Part shown: positions 23,614 through 32,954 of the stretch, one piece after another
Position numbering within the stretch: position 1 is the first letter of the stretch
Layout: the number at the start of each line of letters is the position of its first letter
Notes under the pieces: generated by a model
What the model was told of the DNA's origin: nothing
Database searches by the model: none
What the model saw: only the letters and a program-made list of their open reading frames with translations
Made by a program: the position numbers and the translations under genes
NCBI GenBank assembly: GCA_023397505.1
Contig: JAEWUC010000002.1
Span: 186,001 to 250,000 of the forward strand
Length of the DNA: 64,000 nucleotides
Direction of reading: 5' to 3'
Origin: Bacteroidota bacterium
Lineage (GTDB): Bacteria; Bacteroidota; Ignavibacteria; Ignavibacteriales; Melioribacteraceae

Positions 23614-25470
23614 TTAATCGGGTTTAAACTCTACATGCCAATCATAATTCTTAAACAAGTACTGCAATTTTTGTTTATCAAAGAGATAACCCTCAATAAC
23701 CAAAAAATCCATCTCGGTTCTCATAAAACAATTAAAAGCTTCTTCGGGATTACAGACAATGGGTTCGCCGCGTACATTAAAACTTGTATTTACAATTAAA
23801 CTGCAGCCAGTTTGATTTTTGAATTCATTAATCAATTCCCAGTATTTCAAATTTGTTTTTTTGCTAACGCTTTGAATACGAGCAGAAAAATCGAGATGTG
23901 TAATGGCCGGGATATCAGACCGGAGATGATACAATCTTTTATAAATGTCCCAATCGTTATAGTCATCAGGTAGCTTTTTTTGTTTCACTTTATTGATAGG
24001 AACAACCAAAAGCATATATGGTGAAATCCTATCGATATCAAAATAGCTTGTTATATCTTCTTCAAGTACCGATGGTGCGAAAGGTCGGAAACCTTCTCGG
24101 TATTTTATTTTTAGATTCATTTTCTTCTGCATTTCAGGATTACGCGCATCGCCCAAAATACTTCTATTGCCCAAAGCACGGGGTCCATATTCCATCTTTC
24201 CTTGGAACCAGCCGACAACATTTCCTTCAGCAATTCTCGAAGCTGTAATTTTTATTAATTCATTGAAGTCGCTAAACTTTTCAAATGCAACATCGTATTT
24301 GCGAATAAATCCCAAAATATCTTTTTCGTCGTAGGAAGGGCCAAGATACGCTCCATGCATAGAATCCGGTTTGTTGATTTTACGCGGCTGTTCTTTCCAA
24401 ATATGCCATGCAGCGAGTGCAGCACCTAAGGCACCACCTGCATCACCAGCTGCGGGTTGTATCCAAATATCTTCAAATAAGCCGAGTTTTAGTAATTTAC
24501 CAGATGCAACGCTATTTAGGGCAACACCACCTGCCATAACTAAATATTTACTTTTCGTTAATTCCTTTGCAGTGTGCGCCAACTTAATAACAACTTCTTC
24601 AGTTACTTCTTGAATTGCAAGTGCAAGGTTCATATAATCATGTGTTATATCAGATTCGGGGTCGCGGGGAGGTATTCCAAAAAGTTTTGTCCATTTTTCA
24701 TTATGTGTCATTTTAAGTCCGGTAGCAAACTGGAAATAATCCATGTTCATCACAAGAGAGCCATCTTCTCGAATATCAATCAATTCGGATAGGATTTTGT
24801 TTTTAAAATCTTCTTTCTGCTTAGAATCTGGGATACCATAAGGTGCTAAACCCATTAGTTTATATTCACCGCTGTTTACACGGAATCCAGTATAGTATGT
24901 GAATGCAGAATACAATAATCCGACGGAATGAGGAAAGTGCAGCTCACTAATAATCTTAATCTTATTTCCTTCGCCTTTACCGATAGTAGTAGTAGCCCAT
25001 TCACCAACGCCGTCAATTGTTAAAATAGCAGCTTCTTCAAAAGGTGATGGATAGAATGCACTTGCTGCATGCGAAAGATGATGTTCTGGAAATAATATTT
25101 GCTTTTTTTCATCACCAAAAACCTTCAGCTCATCATACAACATTTTTTTCATAAACAATTTCTCTTTAATCCATACTGGGATAGCAGAGATAAAACTAGT
25201 TAGTCCTTTGGGTGCAAAAGCGTGGTAAGTCTCTAATAGTCTTTCGAATTTGATAAATGGTTTATCATAAAAAGAAACAGCAGTCAAATCATTGTATTGT
25301 ATGCCGGCTTCGCTTAAAACAAATTTTATTGAATTTAGCGGAAAAGATGAATCATGCTTAATTCTTGTAAATCTTTCTTCTTGAGCCGCAGCTATTATTT
25401 CTCCGTCAACTATGATTGCTGCCGCACTATCGTGATAATAAGCTGAAATGCCGAGTATTATAGATGCCAT
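23614..25470 (-). CDS. carbamoyltransferase (NodU/CmcH/TobZ family)
   Basis: 618 residues. N-terminal Kae1-like ASKHA domain: ILGISAYYHDSAAAIIVDGE (residues 4-23), HHLSHAASAFYPSPFEEA (~127-144, the metal-binding His residues) and TIDGVGEWATTTIG. C-terminal YrdC-like domain: GWFQGKMEYGPRALGNRSIL (~428-447), FRPFAPSVL, and NTSFNVRGEPIVC (~569-581). The family uses carbamoyl phosphate and ATP to carbamoylate hydroxyl groups on sugars or natural products. Upstream on the same strand lie a DUF5989 protein (18 bp away) and an SxtJ-type membrane protein, a recurring trio suggesting modification of a surface polysaccharide or lipid-linked glycan. Confidence 0.92.
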   Translation of the reverse strand: MASIILGISAYYHDSAAAIIVDGEIIAAAQEERFTRIKHDSSFPLNSIKFVLSEAGIQYNDLTAVSFYDKPFIKFERLLETYHAFAPKGLTSFISAIPVWIKEKLFMKKMLYDELKVFGDEKKQILFPEHHLSHAASAFYPSPFEEAAILTIDGVGEWATTTIGKGEGNKIKIISELHFPHSVGLLYSAFTYYTGFRVNSGEYKLMGLAPYGIPDSKQKEDFKNKILSELIDIREDGSLVMNMDYFQFATGLKMTHNEKWTKLFGIPPRDPESDITHDYMNLALAIQEVTEEVVIKLAHTAKELTKSKYLVMAGGVALNSVASGKLLKLGLFEDIWIQPAAGDAGGALGAALAAWHIWKEQPRKINKPDSMHGAYLGPSYDEKDILGFIRKYDVAFEKFSDFNELIKITASRIAEGNVVGWFQGKMEYGPRALGNRSILGDARNPEMQKKMNLKIKYREGFRPFAPSVLEEDITSYFDIDRISPYMLLVVPINKVKQKKLPDDYNDWDIYKRLYHLRSDIPAITHLDFSARIQSVSKKTNLKYWELINEFKNQTGCSLIVNTSFNVRGEPIVCNPEEAFNCFMRTEMDFLVIEGYLFDKQKLQYLFKNYDWHVEFKPD

Positions 25471-25488
25471 ATTGTTTTGTAATTATTT

Positions 25489-25638
25489 TTAAAATATCGT
25501 ATAAATAAAAGGTGCTAAGGAAGAGCCGGCAGTAAATACAATCAATAAACCAAATAATAACAAAACAATTATAATTGGGAGTAACCAAAATTTTTTTCGA
25601 ACTTTTAGAAAAGAAAATATATCTTTCAATAAATCCAT
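25489..25638 (-). CDS. DUF5989 family small membrane protein, 49 aa
   Basis: 49 residues: a basic amphipathic N-terminus (MDLLKDIFSFLKVRKKFW), one membrane segment (LLPIIIVLLLFGLLIVF) and the family end motif AGSSLAPFIYTIF. ATG 25638 is preferred over an in-frame ATG at 25644 because GAGGG lies at suitable distance. It fits between the SxtJ-like gene (20 bp upstream) and the carbamoyltransferase gene (18 bp downstream), the order usually seen for this trio. Function unknown; probably a membrane accessory of the carbamoyltransferase. Confidence 0.85.
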   Translation of the reverse strand: MDLLKDIFSFLKVRKKFWLLPIIIVLLLFGLLIVFTAGSSLAPFIYTIF

Positions 25639-25658
25639 TTGCATCCCTCTCTATATTG

Positions 25659-26063
25659 TCAATAAGGTTTTTCCAAATCTTTTGTGGTAAATTGATAATT
25701 CCTAACTATTAAAACCGATTTGTTGTTTTTCTTAAATTGTTTTAATAATAATGTATCTTTTCCAAGCATTCTTCTTGATAATCCCATTGGAAAAACAACT
25801 AGGAAAAAAATGATTGATAAAATTATTCTTGATGAAATAAGTCCCAACAGTTTCGAAAAACCAAGCCAAATAATTGTCGGATAATAATATAATCTTGGAT
25901 AAATCATAGATGATAGTAAAATTGGGATAGCTAAACCGGTGTATAAAACACTATCATAAAAATAACATAGTAGCAAAAAAATCAGCACTATTGCTAACCC
26001 GGTATCGGCTGTTTCTTTATCAGTTAACTTTGCCGGGGAAAAAGATTTTTTATCATTTTTCAT
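25659..26063 (-). CDS. SxtJ family membrane protein, 134 aa
   Basis: 134 residues with two hydrophobic regions (TGLAIVLIFLLLCYFYDSVL and the segment around LISSRIILSIIFFLVVFPMG) and the family's conserved PMGLSRRMLGKD motif near residues 90-102. SxtJ-like proteins of unknown activity regularly accompany carbamoyltransferases; the name derives from the saxitoxin cluster but does not imply toxin synthesis. First gene of the unit SxtJ - DUF5989 - carbamoyltransferase on the minus strand. The upstream 267 bp, shared with the divergent gap gene, contain the promoters of both. Confidence 0.85.
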   Translation of the reverse strand: MKNDKKSFSPAKLTDKETADTGLAIVLIFLLLCYFYDSVLYTGLAIPILLSSMIYPRLYYYPTIIWLGFSKLLGLISSRIILSIIFFLVVFPMGLSRRMLGKDTLLLKQFKKNNKSVLIVRNYQFTTKDLEKPY

Positions 26064-26258
26064 TGTTCTTTGGGTATTATCCGTTTTAAACTTAAATCTA
26101 ATTTAGAGAGAACTTTATTGAAAACAAACTCATTTTTGCAATTCTTTAATTACAGTGATTTTGGTTGATGAAAAATAAGTATAAAATAAATATCTATTTA
26201 TAACGGTAAATAAAATATTAATAATACTTAAGTAAGTTTAAAAAATATTTTTCTAAAA

Positions 26259-26289
26259 TTGAAACTTCCGACTCCAATGTCTATATTTG
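26259..26289 (+). promoter_or_regulatory. predicted Bacteroidota-type promoter of gap
   Basis: TTG at 26259-26261 and TATATTTG at 26282-26289, with 20 bp between, fit the -33 TTTG / -7 TAnnTTTG pattern. The resulting leader would be about 35 nt and contains TGGAGG before ATG 26331. Confidence 0.5.
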
Positions 26290-26330
26290 AAAGTGATAAT
26301 ATAACATATTCGTAATGGAGGATAATTATT

Positions 26331-27389
26331 ATGGCAGTAAAAGTAGGTATCAACGGATTTGGTAGAATCGGAAGGCAGATTATCAACGTATTGGCAGACA
26401 AAGGTCACCTTGGTAAAGAGGTAGATGTTGTAGCGGTAGTTGATGTAAGTACCGATGCAAAATATTTTGCATACCAATTGAAATACGATTCAGTTCACGG
26501 AAAATTTAAAGGTACAGTAAGCAGCGAAAAAAGCAGCGCTTCCGTGGAAGCTGATGATGTTCTTGTTGTTAACGGTAATAAAATCAAATGCGTAATGGCT
26601 CAAAAAGAACCTTCGCAATTGCCTTGGAAAGATCTTGGAGTTGAAGTAGTAATCGAATCAACGGGCTTATTCACAGATTCCGAAAAAGCAAAAGGTCACA
26701 TGGCAGCAGGCGCTAAGAAAGTTCTTATTTCTGCACCGGGCAAAGGCGATGTTAAAACAGTTGTTATGGGCGTTAACGATAACGAATACGATCCTGCAAA
26801 ACACCTTATTGTTTCAAATGCATCTTGTACTACAAACTGTTTGGCTCCCGTTGTTTATGTTTTATTGAAAGAAGGTATCGGAATCGAAAGCGGTTTGATG
26901 ACTACAATTCACTCTTACACAGCTACTCAAAAAACTGTTGACGGTCCTTCCAAAAAAGATTGGAGAGGCGGACGCGCTGCAGCTATTAACATTATTCCAT
27001 CATCAACCGGCGCTGCAAAAGCAGTAGGTGAAGTTCTTCCTCAAACAAAAGGAAAACTTACAGGTATGTCTTTCCGCGTACCGACAGCAGATGTATCTGT
27101 TGTTGATTTAACTTTCCGCGCAGAAAAAGATACTTCTATTGAAGAAATCGATGCTTTATTGAAAAAAGCTTCAGAAACTTACCTTAAGGGAGTTCTCGGG
27201 TATTGCAACGAAGAAGTTGTATCAACAGACTTTATCCACGACGACCGTTCATCTATCTACGATTCTCTTGCTACTATGCAGAACAATTTGAAAGGCGAAA
27301 AGAGATTCTTCAAAGTTGTTTCATGGTATGATAATGAATGGGGTTATTCTTGCAGAGTTGTTGATTTACTACTAAAAATGATTAAGTAA
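26331..27389 (+). CDS. gap: glyceraldehyde-3-phosphate dehydrogenase
   Basis: 352 residues. Gap oxidises glyceraldehyde 3-phosphate to 1,3-bisphosphoglycerate in glycolysis, or the reverse. NAD-binding GINGFGRIGRQI (residues 6-17), catalytic SNASCTTNCLAPV with the active Cys (~163-175), HSYTATQKTVDGPSKKDWRG (~190-209) and the C-terminal SWYDNEWGYSCRV are all intact. TGGAGG lies about ten bases before the ATG. Codons look optimised (many AAA/GAA, few rare codons), as expected for a highly expressed gene. An intrinsic terminator follows, and pgk starts 106 bp downstream with its own ribosome binding site. Confidence 0.97.
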   Translation: MAVKVGINGFGRIGRQIINVLADKGHLGKEVDVVAVVDVSTDAKYFAYQLKYDSVHGKFKGTVSSEKSSASVEADDVLVVNGNKIKCVMAQKEPSQLPWKDLGVEVVIESTGLFTDSEKAKGHMAAGAKKVLISAPGKGDVKTVVMGVNDNEYDPAKHLIVSNASCTTNCLAPVVYVLLKEGIGIESGLMTTIHSYTATQKTVDGPSKKDWRGGRAAAINIIPSSTGAAKAVGEVLPQTKGKLTGMSFRVPTADVSVVDLTFRAEKDTSIEEIDALLKKASETYLKGVLGYCNEEVVSTDFIHDDRSSIYDSLATMQNNLKGEKRFFKVVSWYDNEWGYSCRVVDLLLKMIK

Positions 27390-27407
27390 TTTATATTGCG
27401 GTTTTAG

Positions 27408-27448
27408 CCAAGACGCAGTCCGGTATTGTCTGGCTGCGTCTTTTTTTT
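27408..27448 (+). terminator. intrinsic terminator after gap
   Basis: Stem AGACGCAG (27411-27418) / CTGCGTCT (27434-27441), with the loop between, is followed by a run of eight T. Good classical rho-independent terminator between gap and pgk. Confidence 0.88.
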
Positions 27449-27495
27449 ATTAATTTTGTGCAAGTGTTGAAAAGAATTTTAACCCGGAGGATAAA

Positions 27496-28695
27496 ATGAA
27501 AAAATTAAGTATCGACAAAGTTGCTTTAAAAAGTAAAAGAGTTTTGGTTCGTGTGGATTTCAATGTTCCATTCGATGAGAACTTGAAAATTACGGACGAC
27601 ATCAGGATTACAGCAGCTTTGCCGACAATCAAAAAAATTATTAGCGACGGCGGACGCTGTATATTGATGAGCCACCTCGGAAGACCAAAAGGACAGCCAA
27701 ATCCAAAATATACTTTAAAACCCGTTGCAATTCGTTTGGGTGAATTATTGGAAATGGATGTTAAGTTTGCACCTGATTGCATCGGAGATCAAGTTAAAGC
27801 AATTGTTAATTCGTTGAAGGATGGGGAAGTAGTTCTTCTTGAAAACTTACGTTATCATGCAGAAGAAGAAAAGAACGACCCCGAATTTTCTAAACAATTA
27901 GCCGAACTTGGCGACGTTTACGTAAACGATGCATTCGGCAGCGCACATAGGGCGCACGCTTCTACCGAAGGAGTAACTAAATTTATAAGTACATGTGCTT
28001 CGGGATATTTAATGCAAAAAGAATTGGATTACCTCGGCGAAGCAGTAGCAAATCCTAAAAGATCCTTCACTGCTATTTTAGGCGGTTCTAAAATTTCAGG
28101 CAAAATTGATGTTATAGATAATCTGCTTCCGCAGGTTGATAATTTATTGATAGGCGGCGGTATGGCTTATACTTTTTATAAAGCAATGGGTTATGAAATT
28201 GGTTCGTCACTTCTTGAAGCAGAAAAATTAGACTTAGCAAAAGCAACTTTGGAAAAATTCAAAACTTCGAAAGCAAATGTTATGCTGCCGAAAGATAATG
28301 TTGTTGCTGCCGAATTTAAAAATGAATCGCCATCGCAAGTTGTTGATTCGGATAAAATTCCCGCAGACAAAATGGGATTGGATGTAGGTCCGAAAACAAT
28401 TGAAGAATTCAAGAAAGTAATTCTTGCAAGCAAAACAATTATTTGGAACGGACCACTTGGAGTTTTTGAGTTTGACAACTTTGCAAAAGGAACAGATGCA
28501 GTAGCGGCAGCTTTAGCAGAAGCAACGGCAAATGGTGCCATTACAATTATTGGCGGCGGCGATTCTGCTGCGGCTATTAAAAAGGCTGGGTTGGAAGATA
28601 AAGTTTCGCACGTATCAACCGGCGGCGGAGCTTCTTTAGAATTCCTCGAAGGCAAAGTTCTACCTGGTGTTGCAGCTTTAAATGACGATAAATAG
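27496..28695 (+). CDS. pgk: phosphoglycerate kinase
   Basis: 399 residues, standard length. Pgk makes ATP and 3-phosphoglycerate from 1,3-bisphosphoglycerate. Substrate-binding RVLVRVDFNVPFDE (residues ~14-27), LMSHLGRPKGQPNP (~58-71), NDAFGSAHRAHAST (~148-161), GGSKISGKIDVIDNL (~195-209), and C-terminal GGGDSAAAIKKAG and STGGGASLEFLEGK close the nucleotide site. GGAGG precedes the ATG by seven bases. Placed directly after gap, as in many bacteria, but separated by a terminator; it likely has its own promoter or is fed by read-through. Confidence 0.97.
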   Translation: MKKLSIDKVALKSKRVLVRVDFNVPFDENLKITDDIRITAALPTIKKIISDGGRCILMSHLGRPKGQPNPKYTLKPVAIRLGELLEMDVKFAPDCIGDQVKAIVNSLKDGEVVLLENLRYHAEEEKNDPEFSKQLAELGDVYVNDAFGSAHRAHASTEGVTKFISTCASGYLMQKELDYLGEAVANPKRSFTAILGGSKISGKIDVIDNLLPQVDNLLIGGGMAYTFYKAMGYEIGSSLLEAEKLDLAKATLEKFKTSKANVMLPKDNVVAAEFKNESPSQVVDSDKIPADKMGLDVGPKTIEEFKKVILASKTIIWNGPLGVFEFDNFAKGTDAVAAALAEATANGAITIIGGGDSAAAIKKAGLEDKVSHVSTGGGASLEFLEGKVLPGVAALNDDK

Positions 28696-28712
28696 TAATT
28701 CATCACAAATTG

Positions 28713-28744
28713 ATTAAGGGCAGGGTAAACTTACTGCCCTTAAT
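28713..28744 (+). terminator. terminator-like hairpin after pgk
   Basis: Arms ATTAAGGGCAG (28713-28723) and CTGCCCTTAAT (28734-28744) pair perfectly around a 10-nt loop. The following T-run is weak (CTTTAATG), so termination efficiency is uncertain. Confidence 0.75.
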
Positions 28745-28854
28745 CTTTAATGTTATGCATGCTTTTATTCCTGCCAAATAATATGAACATTTTTATTTCA
28801 ATTAATGTTATCTTTGAAACAGAAATTTATTCGATAAAAAATTCGGTATTATAA

Positions 28855-29784
28855 ATGGGTTTAGATTCAAGAGATTATTATAAGCCATCAGGAATTGGGG
28901 GATTCTCATATTTTCCACCTGTCCTTAAAAATTTATTAATTGCGAACGGTATAGTTTTTTTATTGCAAGTAATTGCCAATATGATTGTTTACGGTTATAC
29001 ATTTGGCGGACAGCCTGTAACTTATGAAGTTCTACTATCAAATTATTTTGCATTAAATCCACTTGGCGAAGGATTTCAAATTTGGCAGTTGGTTACATAT
29101 CAATTCATGCACGGCGATTTTAGCCATATCTTTTTCAATATGTTTATGCTCTGGATGTTCGGTATGGAAATCGAACACGTTATGGGTTCTAAAAAGTTTT
29201 TGATCTTTTATTTATTAAGCGGTATAGGTGCGGGACTTCTTCAATTATTTTTGTCTCCCGTTTTAACCGGCGCAATGGGCGTAACTATCGGCGCTTCGGG
29301 AGCGGTTTACGGTGTTATGATTGCATTCGGCATGACTTTTCCCGACAGATATGTTTTTATTTATTTTTTACTTCCTATTAAAGCAAAATATCTCATCGCC
29401 ATTCTTATGGTTTTTGAATTCATGGCTGTGAATGATCCTTCGTTGGTCGCGCATCTTGCGCATATCGGCGGAGCTGTTACTGCTTTTATTTTTATACTTT
29501 TGGATAAAAGAAACAATTTCAATTTTGATAAGATGTTCGGTTCATCGAAAAAAAGAAAGCCTAATCAAACATCATCATTTTTTAAACGGCCTTCGTACTC
29601 CGTGCGCGAAAACGATGTACAAGAAGCCAAATTTTACGATATTACTGATAATTCACCGCGCGATGAAGATGAAGCAACGCAAGATGAAATTGACCGCATA
29701 CTTGATAAAATTAGTCAAAGCGGTTATCAAAAACTTACCGAACGTGAAAAAAGAATTTTGTTTGAAGCCAGCAAAAAGAAGTGA
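28855..29784 (+). CDS. rhomboid family intramembrane serine protease
   Basis: 309 residues with six or more membrane segments. Rhomboid landmarks are WQLVTYQFMHGDFSHIFFNM with the HxxxxHxxxN cluster (residues ~75-94), the catalytic Ser in TIGASGAVYGVMIAFG (~143-158) and the catalytic His in HLAHIGGAVTAF (~200-211). Rhomboids cleave membrane-spanning substrates within the bilayer. The C-terminal ~90 residues form a charged cytoplasmic tail (KRKPNQTSS ... LDKISQSGYQKLTEREKRIL) as in the Bacteroidota subgroup. A small lipoprotein gene overlaps its 3' end. Confidence 0.93.
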   Translation: MGLDSRDYYKPSGIGGFSYFPPVLKNLLIANGIVFLLQVIANMIVYGYTFGGQPVTYEVLLSNYFALNPLGEGFQIWQLVTYQFMHGDFSHIFFNMFMLWMFGMEIEHVMGSKKFLIFYLLSGIGAGLLQLFLSPVLTGAMGVTIGASGAVYGVMIAFGMTFPDRYVFIYFLLPIKAKYLIAILMVFEFMAVNDPSLVAHLAHIGGAVTAFIFILLDKRNNFNFDKMFGSSKKRKPNQTSSFFKRPSYSVRENDVQEAKFYDITDNSPRDEDEATQDEIDRILDKISQSGYQKLTEREKRILFEASKKK

Positions 29785-30091
29785 TATAAAATTTGTACTG
29801 CCGATTCTTGTGTTAATACTGTTTATGTGCAGTTGTAAAACGCATTCAGTAGATCAAGAAACAGCAGTTAAAATTTATGTTGAAAATATTATCGTTGAAG
29901 AGAAGTATCCTTCCAACCCCGATTCACTTAGGATTTATAGACAGAATGTTTTTAGCAAATACAATCTCTTAAAAAATGATTTTGATGATTTTATGAAAAG
30001 TATGAAAGACGACCGTGAAAAATGGGAATCTTTTTTTAAGCAAGCCGATTCTTATTTAAATGAATTAAAAGAAAAAGGGATAGTTAATTAA
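29762..30091 (+). CDS. small putative lipoprotein (DUF4296-like)
   Basis: 109 residues from a TTG at 29762, overlapping the rhomboid gene by 23 bp. The N-terminus KFVLPILVLILFMCSCKT reads as a lipoprotein signal with the acylated Cys near residue 24. The remaining helical part (NPDSLRIYRQNVFSKYNLLK, DFDDFMKSM, YLNELKEKG) resembles the short DUF4296-type lipoproteins of Bacteroidota. No ATG fits before the signal peptide, so TTG is the likely start; this is uncertain. It converges with recQ and overlaps it by 8 bp. Confidence 0.6.
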   Translation: MKPAKRSDIKFVLPILVLILFMCSCKTHSVDQETAVKIYVENIIVEEKYPSNPDSLRIYRQNVFSKYNLLKNDFDDFMKSMKDDREKWESFFKQADSYLNELKEKGIVN

Positions 30092-32657
30092 CTCTTTTTT
30101 TTGCTAAAGCAATTCTGAGTTTTGCATAAGATATTTTACCGTCCAACGATTCTTTTAACAATTTTATATCTAAAACACCCTCATCAATTTTTGCCTGGAT
30201 TTTAGAATGTTCGCCGGCATCAAAAAAATGTTCGGTCTCAAGTTCAGGGAATATCTCAAGTAAAGTTTCTATTTGAATTGATACTACCGACTCCGGCAAC
30301 TTAGTCAGCGATGCAATATCATTAAGAGTATATTTTTTTTGTGCAAGTTCTAAAACTTGTTTTATGTTGTCCGGGATTTTTTTATGTCTTAATTTTTTAT
30401 TTAAAGATGATGAATCAACAGATTCTTTAATGGCATTTAAAAATTCCTCACCGATTTTATTGAACATCCTTTTATTGAATCCATTAATATCCATCATTTC
30501 TGAAAATGAATGCGGGCGTTTTACAGCTATTTCCCGGACAATATTATCGGGACAAATCATATGGGGCGGCTGGTTGAATCTATGTGCTGCTTCTTTTCTA
30601 ATTTGTCTTAAAAGATTAAAAAGTTTTAATCCTTCTTCATAATCAGCTTCGTTTTCTATGGAATCGGAATCATTATGTTTTGGTAATGTTTCATCCTTAA
30701 TAATTTTTATATAACCATTATCAAGTATAATTTTGTCAAAAAGTTTCAAGCGGTCGAGAGCAGAATTAAATTCGATCTTATTATTATGTGTGCACGAGCC
30801 GTAAGTTGATATTTTACGATGCGTATCTTTTTTTGAATTTCCTGTTAAAATGTCGAAAAGGTCTTTTAGCTTTATGCCGTTATCAAATTCCACAAGTGTT
30901 TCTAAAATATGTGATTCAAAATAATCCGAGTTGCCGTTTGAATAAACCAATCCTTTGCATACATCGCATTTACCGCATTTATACGCTTTGTTATCTTCGC
31001 CTAAATAATTCAGTATGTAATTAAATCTGCATTTATCCGCAGAGACATAGCCAATCATTTTATCTAATTTTTCAATACTATGATTATAAAGCTGGGAAAG
31101 TTTTTGGTAATTCAATTTCAATTCTTCAGATCGTATTCGCGGAGTAATTACATCTACCGTCGGAAAACGCGACGGCTCTTCATAAATGATCAAACCGCTT
31201 TGGTTTAATTTTGCTAATTCATTTGTAATTTCATGAATATCTGTGTTAAGTAATTGACTGAGCCGTGTTATGTTTAATAAAGTTTTATGTCTAAATATAC
31301 TGCTGCCGTATTCCTTTATTAAAATCAAAACCAAATCTTTCAATTCATTGTCTGTAAAATTTTTCAAGAATGAATTTAACTTTTCGGGGTCGACGGCAAA
31401 CTGCATAAAATGTTTTTTCCTAAATTCAGACAATGAGGTTATATAGCCTGAATCTTCCAATTGACGAATAGAAGCTTCGGCAATTGATCTATTGATATCT
31501 TTTCCGGCAAGAAATGAAAGTAAGTTTTTATCAATGGGAATTTCTGATTGTATAAATCCTAATGCAACATTTCCATAATCGCAAATGGCATCATAAGTAA
31601 TTTGAATTTGTTCTTTGGAAGGGAAAGAGTTTTTTATAAAAAATTCATGAATGAGTCTATCTCTTTCCTGGTACAACAAAAATATATTGGAATCATTCCC
31701 ATCCCTTCCTGCGCGTCCTATTTCTTGATAATAATTTTCGATATTGCCTGGAATATCGTAATGAATTACTGTACGAATATCGCTTTTATCAATACCCATT
31801 CCGAATGCGTTTGTAGCCGCTACTATTTTTACCCTGTCGTTAATAAAATCATCTTGGATAATTCTACGCATTTCCGGCGCTAACCCTGCATGATAATATG
31901 CGGAATCCAATCCGTTTAATCTTAAAAACTCATTTACTTCTTCTGTATGCTTTCTTGTGGCAGTATATATTATTGCCGGAAGTGAATCTTTATTTAAAAG
32001 TTTAATGACGGCTTCTTTCTTCTGCTTTGTATAAACAACATTTAAATGCAGATTTTTTCTTTCAAAACCGCGTACAAAAACTTTTGGATTCTTCATTCCG
32101 AGCTGTTCAAGAATATCTTTGCGTACGTCATTTGTAGCTGTAGCAGTGAATGCAGAAATGTTATCTATACCTAAAAATTCAATAAACTGCTTAATCTTTC
32201 TGTAACTTGGCCGGAAGTTATGACCCCATTCGCTTATGCAATGTGCTTCGTCAACAAAAATATAAGAGGGATTTAAAAATCTAATTCTTTCTGCAAATTG
32301 TTTATTATCTATTTTTTCAGGGGATAGATATAATAATTTTATTTGTCCTTGAGATACGCTTTGCAAAATCTTTTCTGCTTCTCTGAATTCCAATGAACTG
32401 TTTACAAATGCAGCAATATTTTCCCTCTTGTTTATTGAATCAACTTGATCTTTCATTAATGCAATAAGCGGAGAAATTACAATTGAAAAAGACGGAGAGA
32501 TTAATGCCGGAATTTGGTAACAAATGGATTTTCCACCGCCAGTCGGTAGAATTGCCAATACATTCTTGCCTTCCAAAATAGATGAAATGATTTCTTGTTG
32601 ACCGGGACGGAAATCTTTGAATCCAAAATATTGTTCTAAAGCTTCTTTTGCTGTCAT
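30084..32657 (-). CDS. recQ: RecQ-family ATP-dependent DNA helicase
   Basis: 857 residues; longer than typical RecQ (~600). Helicase core: LPTGGGKSICYQIPAL (Walker A, ~35-50), VDEAHCISEWGHNFRPSY (~135-152), and NAFGMGIDKSDIRTVIHYDI plus YYQEIGRAGRDG (~283-318). Next, the RQC zinc-binding region CRFNYILNYLGED...CGKCDVC (~546-568), an HRDC-type domain (ICPDNIVREIAVKRPHSFSE) and a C-terminal helix-turn-helix with NDIASLTKLPESVVSIQIE. It unwinds recombination intermediates. Single gene, convergent with the small lipoprotein, divergent from the hydroxyacyl-CoA dehydrogenase. Confidence 0.93.
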   Translation of the reverse strand: MTAKEALEQYFGFKDFRPGQQEIISSILEGKNVLAILPTGGGKSICYQIPALISPSFSIVISPLIALMKDQVDSINKRENIAAFVNSSLEFREAEKILQSVSQGQIKLLYLSPEKIDNKQFAERIRFLNPSYIFVDEAHCISEWGHNFRPSYRKIKQFIEFLGIDNISAFTATATNDVRKDILEQLGMKNPKVFVRGFERKNLHLNVVYTKQKKEAVIKLLNKDSLPAIIYTATRKHTEEVNEFLRLNGLDSAYYHAGLAPEMRRIIQDDFINDRVKIVAATNAFGMGIDKSDIRTVIHYDIPGNIENYYQEIGRAGRDGNDSNIFLLYQERDRLIHEFFIKNSFPSKEQIQITYDAICDYGNVALGFIQSEIPIDKNLLSFLAGKDINRSIAEASIRQLEDSGYITSLSEFRKKHFMQFAVDPEKLNSFLKNFTDNELKDLVLILIKEYGSSIFRHKTLLNITRLSQLLNTDIHEITNELAKLNQSGLIIYEEPSRFPTVDVITPRIRSEELKLNYQKLSQLYNHSIEKLDKMIGYVSADKCRFNYILNYLGEDNKAYKCGKCDVCKGLVYSNGNSDYFESHILETLVEFDNGIKLKDLFDILTGNSKKDTHRKISTYGSCTHNNKIEFNSALDRLKLFDKIILDNGYIKIIKDETLPKHNDSDSIENEADYEEGLKLFNLLRQIRKEAAHRFNQPPHMICPDNIVREIAVKRPHSFSEMMDINGFNKRMFNKIGEEFLNAIKESVDSSSLNKKLRHKKIPDNIKQVLELAQKKYTLNDIASLTKLPESVVSIQIETLLEIFPELETEHFFDAGEHSKIQAKIDEGVLDIKLLKESLDGKISYAKLRIALAKKRVN

Positions 32658-32954
32658 TATTGGATAAATTTTTGAATAGAATTTTTACTACTCTAATTTA
32701 CACACAAAATACGCTAACTGAAAAAATGTATTATTATCAATGATTCATGCAATAAGAGGTTAATTTGGACACCAGACTGTTGCTAAATTTAATTCTCAAT
32801 CAAACCATTCATTTTTTATTTTTAATAAAAATGAAGTCATCACGTGTAAAAATTCAGTTATTTTAGGCTATTTTAGTGGTATAGATTTTGAATCGTTGTT
32901 CATTTTTGAAAAAGGATTTATAGTATTTTCTAACAATAATAGGAAAAAAAGTTT
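32658..32954. other. divergent spacer between recQ and hydroxyacyl-CoA dehydrogenase
   Basis: 297 bp, AT-rich, without credible ORF. It must contain promoters for recQ (leftward) and the acyl-CoA dehydrogenase/ackA unit (rightward). I see no strong inverted repeat or riboswitch-like structure in it. Confidence 0.5.

Noticed and set aside
28191..28706. 171-codon minus-strand frame opposite pgk
   Set aside because: Ser/Ala/Pro-rich low-complexity product, a typical antisense shadow of a well-conserved gene with strong codon bias.
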